DNA from: Ectocarpus siliculosus
Lineage: Eukaryota > Sar > Phaeophyceae > Ectocarpales > Ectocarpaceae
Length of the DNA: 64,000 nt
Direction: 5' to 3'
NCBI GenBank assembly: GCA_000310025.1
Contig: FN649727.1
Coordinates: 4,321,784 to 4,385,783 of the forward strand
Positions 1 through 11,506 of this stretch are shown here, in pieces. Positions within the stretch are counted from its first letter, which is position 1. Each line of letters begins with the position of its first letter. Position numbers and translations under genes: made by a program. The notes beneath the pieces were generated by a model. The model saw nothing but the letters and a program-made list of their open reading frames with translations, ran no database searches and was not told the origin of the DNA.

Positions 1-1210
1 AGGAGGAGGAGGAGGAGGAGGAGGACGAGGAGGAGGAGGAGGAGGAGGAGCCGGACGTACGCTCGAGAGGGAGTACGTGCACCCCGAAACCAACGGCGGT
101 TTTCGGGGTAGGCGTGTAGTGTCACGTAGGGAATAAATGTATGATGACTGAAAGTATATTAGGCGATGGGCGAACGGAACACTGAGCATCATTGCGAGCT
201 CCTACATACGTTCCGCAGTTAGTTCCCGTCGAGCATGGAAGTTCTTGGTTCAGGCACGCAAAGAGCATGGATGGACGTTCTTCGGGCACGCATATAAAGG
301 CGTGACGCTCCGGGCTTTCGTTTCAGTGAAATTCATCCGAGAATTTGGTGTGGTGAATGATGTAGATGATTGTCATGTCGTTTCTCCTCCAACAACAACG
401 CGTTCATAGCGCCGATTTTGCGTTTTTCGTCGCCAGTGTTTCATCTGGACAACTACAGGTCAAATAGGTTTCATGTGTACCCAACACCATGCCCATGGTC
501 AATAACATAGAGAGAAAAAATTGGGGAGTAGTCTTATTTCCTTTGATTAATGTCCTTCCTGGGGTGGGGGATAACGAGGTGTGCGTGTGTATGTGGGACA
601 ACGTTTTTCCGGCACCTCTTGGGGTAGGGTATTAGGTACGGTATGCTCACCCCGCAATATCCGAAAGAGATCACGAGTGAGTTTGTACTGACATACACCG
701 AGCGAGATCAAAATTATGACATTGTGTGGAACGTTATTGTTGAAGCATGCTTTGAGTCCCAGGAAATCTGTGCCGTCGCGAATCTCCCTGGCTGTATAGA
801 CAATGCTTTCTGGGTGAAGTACAACACACAGCTTCCACAAATAATCGCGTTGTTGTCCCTTTCTTTGCCGAAACCACCGCACGTGAAGAGGGCAACCGTA
901 ACGGGGATCGAGCTAAAACTGTAGTGCGGGTATGTCTGCGTGCGAACTAGAACACGCGCATGTGCGGGAGGACTCTCGTCCAGGTGCTCACCCCCCCCGT
1001 TGTCGCGTCCTCTCCCGCTACTTCTTAGCCGGGGGGCTTACGTTTTAGCCGAAGGTCGTACACACTCACTCGCGGCCTGCATGATGTATGTGCGGTGCAA
1101 GGAAACTACCTGGTATGTACGTAATACTTTCGCTGCCGTTTGTTTAGTGAAAATACCGATGGATACTAACCTGAGGTGTGCTGTTGTTCTTCTTGTCCTC
1201 GTTCTTGCTG
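1..1210. repeat. Direct duplication, left copy (1.2 kb or longer)
   Basis: This segment recurs at 8320-9532 in the same orientation. Reading the two side by side I see one substitution (t near 476, c near 8795) and one 3-base insertion in the right copy near 9488; otherwise they match up to 1210/9532, where similarity stops abruptly. The left copy starts inside a GGA-rich simple repeat at the window edge, so it may extend further left. It contains a 93-codon ORF (643-924, plus) present in both copies, with no family I recognise. Confidence 0.95.
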
Positions 1211-4200
1211 GCTGTTGTGATCAGATGCCAATAATGACTCACCGCCATCTCCGTAGAGGGCGACGTCACTGCTGTGAAACGACACCAATCTCACCGCATG
1301 TTTTTCTAGACCGCGACCGCGAACCGCGGCCAGCGCAGGGGTAGTACCTGGCGATGATATCCTGACTAGCTTTCGTTGTGGTTTGTGTTTGAATCAACCG
1401 AACTACACACCTCGAGAAGCGCCGAAAATGACGTAGAGCATCTTACCTAGTGCTCTGGTATTCCATCATGGGCTGCTGGCTCATTTCACAGTCTGGCTGA
1501 CATACACTACTGCAATATTTGACCACAGATATTTTGTCTCGAATGGGTAGGCTACAGCAGTCTCAATATGGTGTGATGCATATCACGAGAGGATCAGTAA
1601 ATACACACGTAGATTACGGCAGTACGTGTATCAGCAGGGTGTGGTGGGATCATACTTCTTCCGGATACCCGTCATGAACCACAACATATACTTACAGGTG
1701 CTTTGCTGTTGTTCGGATCGCACCTCTCAGGCGTGTGAGGCTCGGAAATCCCCACGGAACTCCCCGCCAAGCTCTAAACACCTGGCACAAATCTAGCTGC
1801 ACAGCAGTCGCAGTACACCCAACCCCAAGTCAACCATGACATGCATATGAACATGTACAGTCTACACACACACGCACGCAGCGCGGTTCCTGTGGTGCTG
1901 CACCTTTCGAGCACGCTCCATTGCCTCCAGGCAAACAAACATGTTTCGAAAGAAACCCGAGAAAAGACTTGGACGAAGAAGAAATCAGTTCAAGCAGAGG
2001 GGGTGATCGACGTCGATCCCCGCCCCACAAGATTGTCATGGTCGTTACGATCGTTATCTCTTCGCCGTTAGGATCGTTACATCTTCGCCATCAAATCATC
2101 ATTCATGTTGCCCACTCCGAAGGGCGTTGTCTTTGGCATCATTCGTGCTGCCCACTCCGCCACAATTCTCCCACTCCTCCTACTTCCTGCACCCCCCTGA
2201 GAGACAGAGTGAAGAAGACAGCGAAGAAGGTGCGCCACACCGACCAATGCGACTCAAGAGGGTTTCAAGGTTGAACACGGTAGTAAGAAGATGACGTCGT
2301 AAAATCACACAACTCGCCCCCTCCGTCTGAGCGTCCGTGGTGGCCTATGACCGCTTCATTCAACTCTCTTTCTACTTTTGCTTTCTAAGAATAGGGCGGT
2401 ATCGAATGAAGAACAATTAATTACCTTTGGGTGCTCCCTACAGTGAGCAGCTAGAAAATCCTAAGCAGATCATCGCAGCGTCATCGCAGCGTGGTTGTGT
2501 TGTTGGTAACTTTAGTATCAATCGTGGCTGGCTGGTGAATCGCATTCCGCACTTGTCTTGTTGTCGACGAGACCAGACCACTATCATTTCGCGATGCATT
2601 CTGAGATGTTGGCTAGTTTCGTCAAGCAGAGCACCCATCAACGCTTTCTCCTAGACGGCCCACACCCCCGACACAACAAGCGATGGCCACAAGTACCCAT
2701 GTTGCAGCCCGCCGGGTACTGCACGTTAGCTTGCTGCCCTTGACAACTTCGCTTCCGAGCCGCGGGAGTCGAACAACAGCGAAAGGGATGTGTTCGTTGT
2801 GATTTGATCAATTTCGTGGGTAGCACTTTGTTTTTCTTCTTATTTCACGGCCAGCTGTTGTGTGTCCGATGTCCTCCTACGAAAATGTTAAATGCCTTCA
2901 GCAGGCCATCCCGCTGCTTCTTCCCGTAAATCACACACACAAACCGTTTCTCTCATTGCTTTGCACCGCTGCTCTCGACTGGGTGTTGTTTTTCATGAAT
3001 CAGGAGAATCTCAACGAGCTACAACGATCATCCTTCCCTCGGGAGCTGTCGGCGGAAGAAGAAGAAGAAGAAGGCGGAGAGGTTCCACCTACGCATACAG
3101 ACACCCTACCTTAGAGAGACGTACTGCGGTGAGACGGTCTGTGGAATATTCCTATGTGTTTTTGTAGGCGGGAATAAACTACGAACAATGATGAGGATAA
3201 AATGCATGATAGGATTTTGGCTTCATGATAGAAGAGTATACGGGATACGACAAATCGTTCCGTATTGGTGTCGAACAGGTGACAGTGTCATGGAGCTGCA
3301 TGACCTGTGCTGGTGTGTTGAGGGCGCGTTTTTTTCAGTGAAAGTTTCACACTTTGACTTTATTTAGTAACAACGGTTTATTTAACTCGTGCGAGTCCGT
3401 CGTCCATATATTGCAACATCTCCAGGCTGGTATGCGCCCCCAAAGTTACCACCAGTCGAGTCAATAATCTCACGCACTCTTCACCTACCAGTACAATTCA
3501 TTGTTTTTTAGAAAATAGCGCACGCGAGACATGTACCAGCATGCTATATTCCATACAGTGCGACCGGAGAAGTGTGACCAGCGACAAGCAATTTCGTTCA
3601 GTTCGCCGGGGGAAGCGAAAACAGATAATACATAGACTATGCATAGAGAGCAGACGTGCAGTATGGTTTCTGCCCCATCTCACTGAATCGAAATGTTTGG
3701 CCCTGGTTTCGCAGCGCCAGCCCCAATGGAGCAAGTCTAGCTCTACGATGATTACGCGGGGGGCAGCCGCAGCCGCAGCCGCAGCGTTAGCTTCGGCGGC
3801 GGCAGAAGCACCAGCAACGGCAACAACAGCAACGGCAGCATCAGCAGCATCAGCAGCATCAGCACCAGCACCAGCACCACCAGCATCGGCAGCGCCGGCG
3901 GCAGCACGAACGGCACGGAGACGGGCGAAACGGCGAGTGAACACAAACGGCCTGTATACCTAGATAGTGTTGTGAATGATGACATATACAATCTACATTG
4001 CGTCGGAAAGATTATTGATGGGGAGAAAACTCCACACAAAATAACAGCGATTCGACCGACTACAGCATCTGAAATCGTATTCTGTGCACTCTGTAGAAAT
4101 GCTTATTTTTTTCTGTTTGTGTAAGCCTTGCTCGAAGTGGCCAGACAATTCTCCATCGTTCGCCCATATCAAATCACAAGTACATGTAAATGTTTTGATC

Positions 4201-4217
4201 TATACCCTAGACTGCGT
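1211..4217. other. No gene recognised; simple-sequence stretch
   Basis: I see no convincing exon here. Around 3750-3915 lies a GCA/CAG-rich low-complexity stretch that gives alanine-rich or leucine-rich ORFs on both strands. These are composition artefacts as far as I can tell. Confidence 0.5.
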
Positions 4218-4889
4218 ACCCCGGGTCGTCCACAAGGACATCGACATCGATCGTTGTTGCTGTTAGCTCATGGCGTGCTGTACCCGCGTACCGAGGTGCT
4301 TGAAATTCGCCCCTGGTCACGGAGAGGTTCTTCCATCGATCGATCGCCGTGACTACGCCACACGAGTGGCCCGATCTGCCCTAAACCGTGCCCCGGGTCG
4401 TCCACAAGGACATCGATCATTGTTGCTGTTAGCTCGTGACGTGTTGTGCCCGCGTACCGGGTTACCTGAAATTCGCCCCTGGTCACGGAGAGGTTCTTCC
4501 ATCGATCGATCGCCGTGACTACGCCACACGAGTGGCCCGATCTGCCCTAAACCGTGCCCCGGGTCGCCCACAAGGACATCGATCATTGTTGCTGTTAGCT
4601 CGTGACGTGTTGTGCCCGCGTACCGGGTTACCTGAAATTCGCCCCCGGTCGCGGAAAGGTTCTTCCATCGATCGATCGCCGTGACTACGCCACACGAGTG
4701 GCCCGATCTGCCCTGAACCATGCCCCGGGTCGTCCACAAGGACATCGATCATTGTTGCTGTTAGCTCGTGACGTGTTGTGCCCGCGTACCGGGTTACCTG
4801 AAATTCGCCCCCGGTCGCGGAGAGGTTCTTCCATCGATCGATCGCCGTGACTACGCCACACGAGTGGCCCGATCTGCCCTACACCGTGT
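4218..4889. repeat. Tandem repeat, 166-bp unit, four copies
   Basis: Units start at the motif ccccgggtcg at 4218, 4391, 4557 and 4723. The spacing is 173, 166 and 166 bases. The last unit runs out near 4889, and a short further piece of the motif recurs near 4976. Each unit contains an ATCGATCGATCG core and the units differ by only a few bases. The repeat is open in several frames simply because the period is not a multiple of three. It resembles a minisatellite or short satellite and shows no sign of being coding. Confidence 0.95.
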
Positions 4890-6105
4890 CTTCGCTTGCA
4901 TCGAGCATCACTGGAGTCACGGAGAGAGGCGTTAATTACTCCGTGACAAACATCACACGTATGGGCTCACCGGCTGCCCCGGGTCGTCCAAGTCGATGTC
5001 GAATAGGTAGATGTTGCATGTCTTGACAGATTGTGCAAGTAGAGCACTGAACCTAAGGAGTAAAAGCTTCCGGTTGCGCTCAAAAGCATACCTTCGTAGT
5101 TTGGAAAACGGTAGGGGGAGAGCTTCAAAGAACGAAACAACGGCAAGCTCCGAAAGGAGGCGATTAGGACGCACGTACATATATACCCCGACGTATCGCG
5201 GTCGACATGAGTTTCTCTCCCCTAACGCATAACGAACAACAAGCAAAAGACACGAAACCATCCTCCTGCCTTCCGCTCGGAAACTGATGGCAAAAGTGTG
5301 TACAGTACAGCCATGGGAACAGAAGCTGCTTTTCATTACGGGTGTGATGTAGATATCCCGTATGTAGAAATACCTGACCTGTCTTCTGTGCACACGTATA
5401 TTTGCTATTACCCGCCGCGCGATAACCCAATTAAGGGAGGGATGCTGCTTGCTTGTTGCTCTAGATGCGTATTCCGCTAGCGCAGTGCTCGAGCGTTCGA
5501 CTTGTGCCGCGGGCATACGTGCCCCCGAAAAGGCAACTCTGGATCCTAGCCGCGTGACGGTCGAACGAAAAATATCAGTATTAGACTATTGATATTAGTT
5601 TGACTTTCCTATCAGAAACTACGATATTCTGCCACCAACTCTTTCTTCATGTAAACTGTGCCACAGCATGAGTGAGTACAGTTTCAAATACTTCATAAGA
5701 ATAATAGCACTTCACATTTTAGATGGTAGAGACACCTCTTTCTCTCAACAGTTGAGGTTGTTGTTCACTATACAACAGCAAACGCGCAAACAACAACAGC
5801 GTGCCGGCAGTCCTTAGACAAAAAGGGAAACAGGCTGGCCGGCGCTGTGTATAGTGACAGGTAACGTTCGCGTCCGTCCCACGTCTCACGCCCTACTCGT
5901 TTTTTCCTCGCTCAGCAACACATTTAAGTTGCTGACCCTCGTATTTTGCACGGATTCGGCTTGTTCCGGCCCTTGTCTCTCTTCTTCGATCTTGTTTGTC
6001 CGCTTGTCTTCGCTACAACTGCATTGGCGCCCCTCCCTCCCCTTCAGGACCTCCCCCAGCTCCGCACAAGCGTTGGCTGCCCCGCCTGGAGAGGCTGACA
6101 TCCAG
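4890..6105. other. No gene recognised
   Basis: ORFs in this stretch look random in composition and have no recognisable motif. Nothing here is supported as a gene, apart from the candidate exon that starts just downstream at 6106. Confidence 0.4.
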
Positions 6106-6213
6106 TGGAAAGTCGTGTTCGACGGAAACAACCGCCAGAACACAACTGTTCACCACTGGGAGTTCAGGAACATTGCCACGAGGGAGCTCATCGGGTACTC
6201 CGATGATGCGTGA
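6106..6213 (+). CDS. Candidate isolated exon, unknown product
   Basis: After an acceptor-like cag at 6103-6105 the frame encodes 35 residues beginning WKVVFDGNNRQ and ending GYSDDA, then TGA at 6211-6213. The composition (aromatic, charged, balanced) looks like real coding sequence, unlike its surroundings. A canonical donor (gtgagc) overlaps the stop at 6210, so the exon may instead end at 6209 and splice onward. I could not find a partner exon in a matching phase, and I recognise no family. It may belong to a gene or pseudogene whose other exons I cannot see. Confidence 0.35.
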   Translation, partial: WKVVFDGNNRQNTTVHHWEFRNIATRELIGYSDDA

Positions 6214-6627
6214 GCGTGAATTAATTATGATGGTGGTGGTGGTAGTGACAATGGTTTTGAGTTCGTGCAAGGAAGGCGGAAAGAGAAGTTGATCAATACA
6301 AATTACATTCGCTTCGGTATCCACCACATGATTGTCTCTTGACCCAAAAGAAAACCATGACATATTGAAATAGGGCCGCATTCTCATTTGGTTCGAGAAG
6401 TTACAGAATACTGGCCACAGACTAGATTCCAAAGTATCGCAATATCCTCCAAGACCGCCCCCCGCCATGAAAAGCCTCCCCTCTCCAAATCCCCGTGCTA
6501 TAATACGGAAAGTATGGTGTTTATCTCCTCAGCCTCCTTCTAGCCTTACAGAATCGATGTTGACAACAACAACAGCAAATAACAACCGCAACAACTAACT
6601 GTGTTTTAGCAACAGCAACAGCATTTT

Positions 6628-7359
6628 TCACTCTCTCTCATATGCGCCGCCATGGTCTCCGCACCCGCGTGACCAATAAACCTGTCGCAGAAACGAGGCG
6701 AACGCCTGGGCTAAGCTTAGGTCAATACTTCGGGCCCTGCGTGAGGAGAGGTCAGCTGCAGGGGGTGCTTCGGCTGGAGCATTAACGTGTGGCCCCAGCT
6801 CATCAGGGGGCTCACCATCCAGCCCCCGCACACCAGCTGAAGGGGGCGACGGGCGGTCTTCTCCCGCTACGGGGGCGCGGGCAGCGGCAGCAGCAGCAGC
6901 ACCGGCACCGGCACCGGCACCAGCACCAGCACCGACACCGACACCGGCACGACGACACCTAGCGCCACCGGCACCACCAGCACCAGTAGGAGTAGCAGCA
7001 TCGGGGGGGGGGGGGGGGTCGTCCTCTTCTGGTGCTGGGTCACGCGTTGCGGAAGAGATCAACCGGTCGTCGAGGTGGGTGTTGACGTATGTATGTCCCC
7101 CTCCCCGGTCTGATGCCATGTCGAAGAAAAGACCGAACAGCATGTCTACCCGTGGGTGCATTGTTTTCTGTGTTGTTCCCCAGCGCCTATAGCACGAGAT
7201 TGCCTCTCTCATTCTTTCAAGAATCGGTGTGTACGTGTATTCTATCGAGAAAAATGGATAGACCAATACGCGTGTCTTCGTGCACGCTCTTTGAGCTGCC
7301 TGCTCCTCAGGCCGCGGGTTCGAAGTGCAGGTCGGTGAGTCAGTCCTGCTATATGTCAC
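6628..7359 (-). other. Low-complexity GCACCG-rich stretch with long open frames
   Basis: Reading the minus strand gives 243 open codons rich in Gly, Ala and Pro. They end in a more balanced tail (SRRARSIDLSLAQAFASF) followed by a stop at the low-coordinate end. The open frame is largely due to GCA/CCG trinucleotide runs near 6885-7000 and a 16-base G run near 7003-7018. It could be a disordered terminal exon, but there is no domain to support that. Confidence 0.25.
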
Positions 7360-7570
7360 CGCACCGGACGCCGCGGTCTAAACGCCGACGTTGTTTTCAA
7401 TTTATCCGAAATAGTAGTACTGGAACAAAGGGGATGCTCTTCCCTTTTCTGCCGTACGTGCACATGAGGAACGTAAAAACAGAATCCCCGCAAGGACACG
7501 AGTGAATGCTATTTAAGGTCCAGAGGCAGACAGACATCACCTCGAATCTTGACACCTGGGGACGACGACG

Positions 7571-7784
7571 CTACCGTACCAATGCCCGATAGAGATTGGC
7601 AATGACCCACACGGCAAAGAGGACGACGAGAAACATTACTGTACCACGAAAACTGAACGCCAACTGTACGTATGTATCTGGCTGTATGCAAGCGCCCAAC
7701 ACAGGCGTACTCCTTCTGGCGAAGGAGGGGCAAGCAGCGACCGAGCCCGCGATGACTCCGATGAGAACGGTATGTTTGCCCCGG
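7571..7784 (-). CDS. Candidate terminal exon of a small membrane protein
   Basis: Reading the minus strand from 7784 down to a TAG at 7571-7573 gives about 71 residues. They include a hydrophobic segment (TVLIGVIAGSVAA), a middle part, and then a strong C-terminal transmembrane helix (MFLVVLFAVWVIANLYRALV). The frame has no usable start codon, so a start-to-stop ORF scan would miss it. An acceptor-like gcgaag precedes 7784. No upstream exon was found, and the plus-strand candidate at 7793-8104 would overlap its upstream intron, so the two cannot easily both be simple genes. Confidence 0.35.
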
Positions 7785-7792
7785 CTTCGCAG

Positions 7793-8104
7793 ACCCGCCC
7801 AAACGCAGCACCGTCACCTGCTGCTATTCATTCCCCGAGACCCGACCGCAGCAGCGATCACAGAGGTGCGCCCCGGGCGGGGGGATATCCCGTACACACA
7901 TCAGCCAACGCGGCGCTCGGCGGTTCTTCTCTACCTAAAGCCGTCGGAACCCGGGCGTTCCTGGACAAAATGCGCGAGGAAACCGTTGCCAACAGTGAGT
8001 TGCTCGGGTCCCTTGTGGACAACATTTTGTCCGGGGAAAGATGGTTCGGGGTGCCTTCTGACCCCAGCGAGAGGGGCCAGCCTCAAATATCGCGGTCACC
8101 GTGA
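7793..8104 (+). CDS. Candidate C-terminal exon, unknown product
   Basis: After an acceptor-like cttcgcag the frame runs 103 codons to TGA at 8102-8104. The first half is Ala/Pro/Ser-rich. The second half (AFLDKMREETVANSELLG, then a GERWFG motif) looks helical and genuinely coding. No upstream exon with matching phase was identified. It could be the last exon of a gene, or a remnant. Confidence 0.35.
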   Translation, partial: TRPNAAPSPAAIHSPRPDRSSDHRGAPRAGGYPVHTSANAALGGSSLPKAVGTRAFLDKMREETVANSELLGSLVDNILSGERWFGVPSDPSERGQPQISRSP

Positions 8105-8287
8105 CAGAGAGGTTCTATGGGATCCCGCGCCTGAGTTGGTGGGGATATGGGATAGTGGGAAAGAGGTCGGCGGAGCAAGAATTCACGACGACGACGGCGG
8201 CGGCGGCGCGGTGGGTGGTCGGGTCGATGCCACCATTGCCAGGGAGACAAGGAGGACAGGGACGAAGAGGAGGATGAAGAATAGGGT

Positions 8288-8370
8288 GAGGAGGAGGAGG
8301 AGGAGGAGGAGGAGGAGGAAGGAGGAGGAGGAGGAGGAGGAGGACGAGGAGGAGGAGGAGGAGGAGGAGC
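8288..8370. repeat. (GGA)n simple repeat
   Basis: A run of GGA/GAC triplets sits at the left edge of the right duplication copy. It gives poly-Glu on one strand and poly-Ser or poly-Pro on the other. The matching run opens the window at 1-50. Confidence 0.9.
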
Positions 8371-9532
8371 CGGACGTACGCTCGAGAGGGAGTACGTGCA
8401 CCCCGAAACCAACGGCGGTTTTCGGGGTAGGCGTGTAGTGTCACGTAGGGAATAAATGTATGATGACTGAAAGTATATTAGGCGATGGGCGAACGGAACA
8501 CTGAGCATCATTGCGAGCTCCTACATACGTTCCGCAGTTAGTTCCCGTCGAGCATGGAAGTTCTTGGTTCAGGCACGCAAAGAGCATGGATGGACGTTCT
8601 TCGGGCACGCATATAAAGGCGTGACGCTCCGGGCTTTCGTTTCAGTGAAATTCATCCGAGAATTTGGTGTGGTGAATGATGTAGATGATTGTCATGTCGT
8701 TTCTCCTCCAACAACAACGCGTTCATAGCGCCGATTTTGCGTTTTTCGTCGCCAGTGTTTCATCTGGACAACTACAGGTCAAATAGGTTTCATGTGCACC
8801 CAACACCATGCCCATGGTCAATAACATAGAGAGAAAAAATTGGGGAGTAGTCTTATTTCCTTTGATTAATGTCCTTCCTGGGGTGGGGGATAACGAGGTG
8901 TGCGTGTGTATGTGGGACAACGTTTTTCCGGCACCTCTTGGGGTAGGGTATTAGGTACGGTATGCTCACCCCGCAATATCCGAAAGAGATCACGAGTGAG
9001 TTTGTACTGACATACACCGAGCGAGATCAAAATTATGACATTGTGTGGAACGTTATTGTTGAAGCATGCTTTGAGTCCCAGGAAATCTGTGCCGTCGCGA
9101 ATCTCCCTGGCTGTATAGACAATGCTTTCTGGGTGAAGTACAACACACAGCTTCCACAAATAATCGCGTTGTTGTCCCTTTCTTTGCCGAAACCACCGCA
9201 CGTGAAGAGGGCAACCGTAACGGGGATCGAGCTAAAACTGTAGTGCGGGTATGTCTGCGTGCGAACTAGAACACGCGCATGTGCGGGAGGACTCTCGTCC
9301 AGGTGCTCACCCCCCCCGTTGTCGCGTCCTCTCCCGCTACTTCTTAGCCGGGGGGCTTACGTTTTAGCCGAAGGTCGTACACACTCACTCGCGGCCTGCA
9401 TGATGTATGTGCGGTGCAAGGAAACTACCTGGTATGTACGTAATACTTTCGCTGCCGTTTGTTTAGTGAAAATACCGATGGATACTAACAACCTGAGGTG
9501 TGCTGTTGTTCTTCTTGTCCTCGTTCTTGCTG
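8320..9532. repeat. Direct duplication, right copy
   Basis: This is the second copy of the segment at 1-1210, offset by 8319 bases (8322 after the 3-base indel). The near identity implies a very recent duplication, gene conversion, or a redundant assembly join. The 93-codon ORF is repeated at 8962-9243. I see no TG..CA ends and no gag-pol between the copies, so LTRs are unlikely. Confidence 0.95.
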
Positions 9533-11506
9533 TCGTTATTGTTTACGGCTGGCTGTGCGTTGCGTCTATCTATTCTGATCGTCACTTTCTGCACCTTTCG
9601 TTATGGTTCCGTTAGCATTCATGTCGAGTCGTTCCCTCGTGATGTGGTCGTGTGGTCTGGGTTCCAGAAAAGAAGAGTAGTGTCGTTAGATTCGTCTACC
9701 CTCCCTCTCCGCTTCTTCTTTATTGTAAACCGTTGTCAAGGGGGAAGATCAAGACATGTTATTCATGCAACAGCAGCATCAAGGAAATAGTTATGTGTGC
9801 TACACATACATACACCCGGAAGGTAGGAAGTAGGCTACAAGAACGCAGTGTTACCCGCTTCCTCTCTCTCGTAGTATTGGGCGCGGGCTAAAGGACTTCG
9901 ACGGCCCAGATGTCTCGCGGGGGGGCATGCAGGGCTGATTCTTTTGGTCCAAACCAATCCGCCTCTCTGCTGTCCCCATTCAATTCATGAGTGGCGATTG
10001 GAGAACCGTATGAGGAACTCGCAGTTTCCACTTTATTTTGTAACAACAATGAAAATCGCGCTCGGAGCATAATTCAAACTAAACGCATCCCATACATCCA
10101 ACAGCGAATCGACCCACGTATTATTCCTACGATACGTGTTCTCCAAAACAAAGCAGTTGGCGGTTGTTCGGTGCGCGGGAATAAAGTTTGCACGACGACC
10201 CCTCCCTGTGCCGCAGCTGAAGCACTTGGCTCTGTCGGCAGCTTGAGAACGAGGTCGCGCGTTTTCCCAGGGGCGCGTCGAGAAGCTTTCGACGATACAG
10301 CAATTCCATCCGACCATCGCGACTGCCCGACCTCCAGCCGTTTGTATCAATCTGGCCAATGGTACGACCTCACGGGTGGCCGTACGACTTGGTAGAAAAA
10401 GGCAGCAGCAGTGCTTCCGCACTTACTTTTGATTGCATCAATTTCCCTTGTCAGTGATGTTGAACGTTGACGCTTGTCAAACCTACAATAACGCAAACAC
10501 CAGGTGCTATGTTAGGTTGGCGTGCACTGGATACGTGGGCGGTACGTATATTTCTGGCGTGTTCCCACGCGGTACACGCAACCGGTGGTTCACGGCATCA
10601 GGCTGTACGTCTTGTGACTAAATAACCGAGGAACGCGTTTTGGCGGCAGTCAAGCCCGGTCCTGAGGTGTCGAATGGCTTCCACTTACTCTTGGCTTTTT
10701 CTTGCCTATGGTGTCTACCCGCTTCAAGGACACCAAAAGACAATTAGTTGACTCCCGAGAGAAGGCGATAAAACAGCATGCGGACCTCAGCGGACATATT
10801 GACGCAATTGGCGTACAGTATACATCCCACGCACGACACAACCGGACGAGGCCATGGGGGCTTAGTTGAGGACAGCTACAAACGGTGACTGGCCTGGTTG
10901 ATATCAGAGAACTAACAGCGACGCAGTAGAGTCGAGATAAGTCTTCTCCGGGTTTTTCCGGGTGGCCGTCGACAACAAGACTCCAGAAGAATCTTCTCGG
11001 TCTACAAGTAGACGGCAGACTCGGCCCACCTCCCGTTTACCATGACGTTATCGGGCCCGCGGCAGTGCGAGCGTTTAACGGCACGTGCTGGTTGCCTCCA
11101 AACACGGGGAACTCCGACTTTTGACCAGATTCTCCGAGGAAAAGCCATTTAGCTCAGATGAACACTGAAAACGACCGTATTTAGGCCCGAAGCGGACCAA
11201 TAAAAGTGTGCAATATCTGACAATTCTCCGGCCACATACCCTTTTGGTTCTCACCAGCGCTCACTACAATATACACGGGAGCAGACCACCCCCCTGCAGG
11301 AGCTGCAACACGTAGCCCGGCCTGACCCATTGAGTTGACAACACCGGACCTAAGCAGAAGCCAGAAATCAGCCACAATCCAGGGCAGAGCAATTCACCGT
11401 CTTCCAAACATATTCAACAAATCCAGATACTCACTATTTCAGCAGAAGTTGCTCTTGCAATTATACGACTTCCCCACCGTCAACAACACTAATCGAACCA
11501 CGCCCC
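9533..11506. other. Intergenic, includes probable 3' flank of PA2G4
   Basis: No convincing exon is present. The part just below 11507 should hold the 3' untranslated region of the minus-strand PA2G4 gene. ORFs such as the one at 9991-10395 lack motifs and look random. Confidence 0.4.

Noticed and set aside
3498-3963. Alanine-rich ORFs on both strands
   Set aside because: They arise from a GCA/CAG simple repeat and have no flanking domain or start context.
4218-4889. CRISPR array or coding repeat protein
   Set aside because: Units are contiguous 166-bp tandem copies without spacers. The open frames shift between units because the period is not a multiple of three.
1-9532. LTR retrotransposon bounded by the 1.2-kb direct repeats
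   Set aside because: No gag, protease, integrase or reverse transcriptase is readable between the copies. No TG..CA ends, primer-binding site or polypurine tract is apparent.
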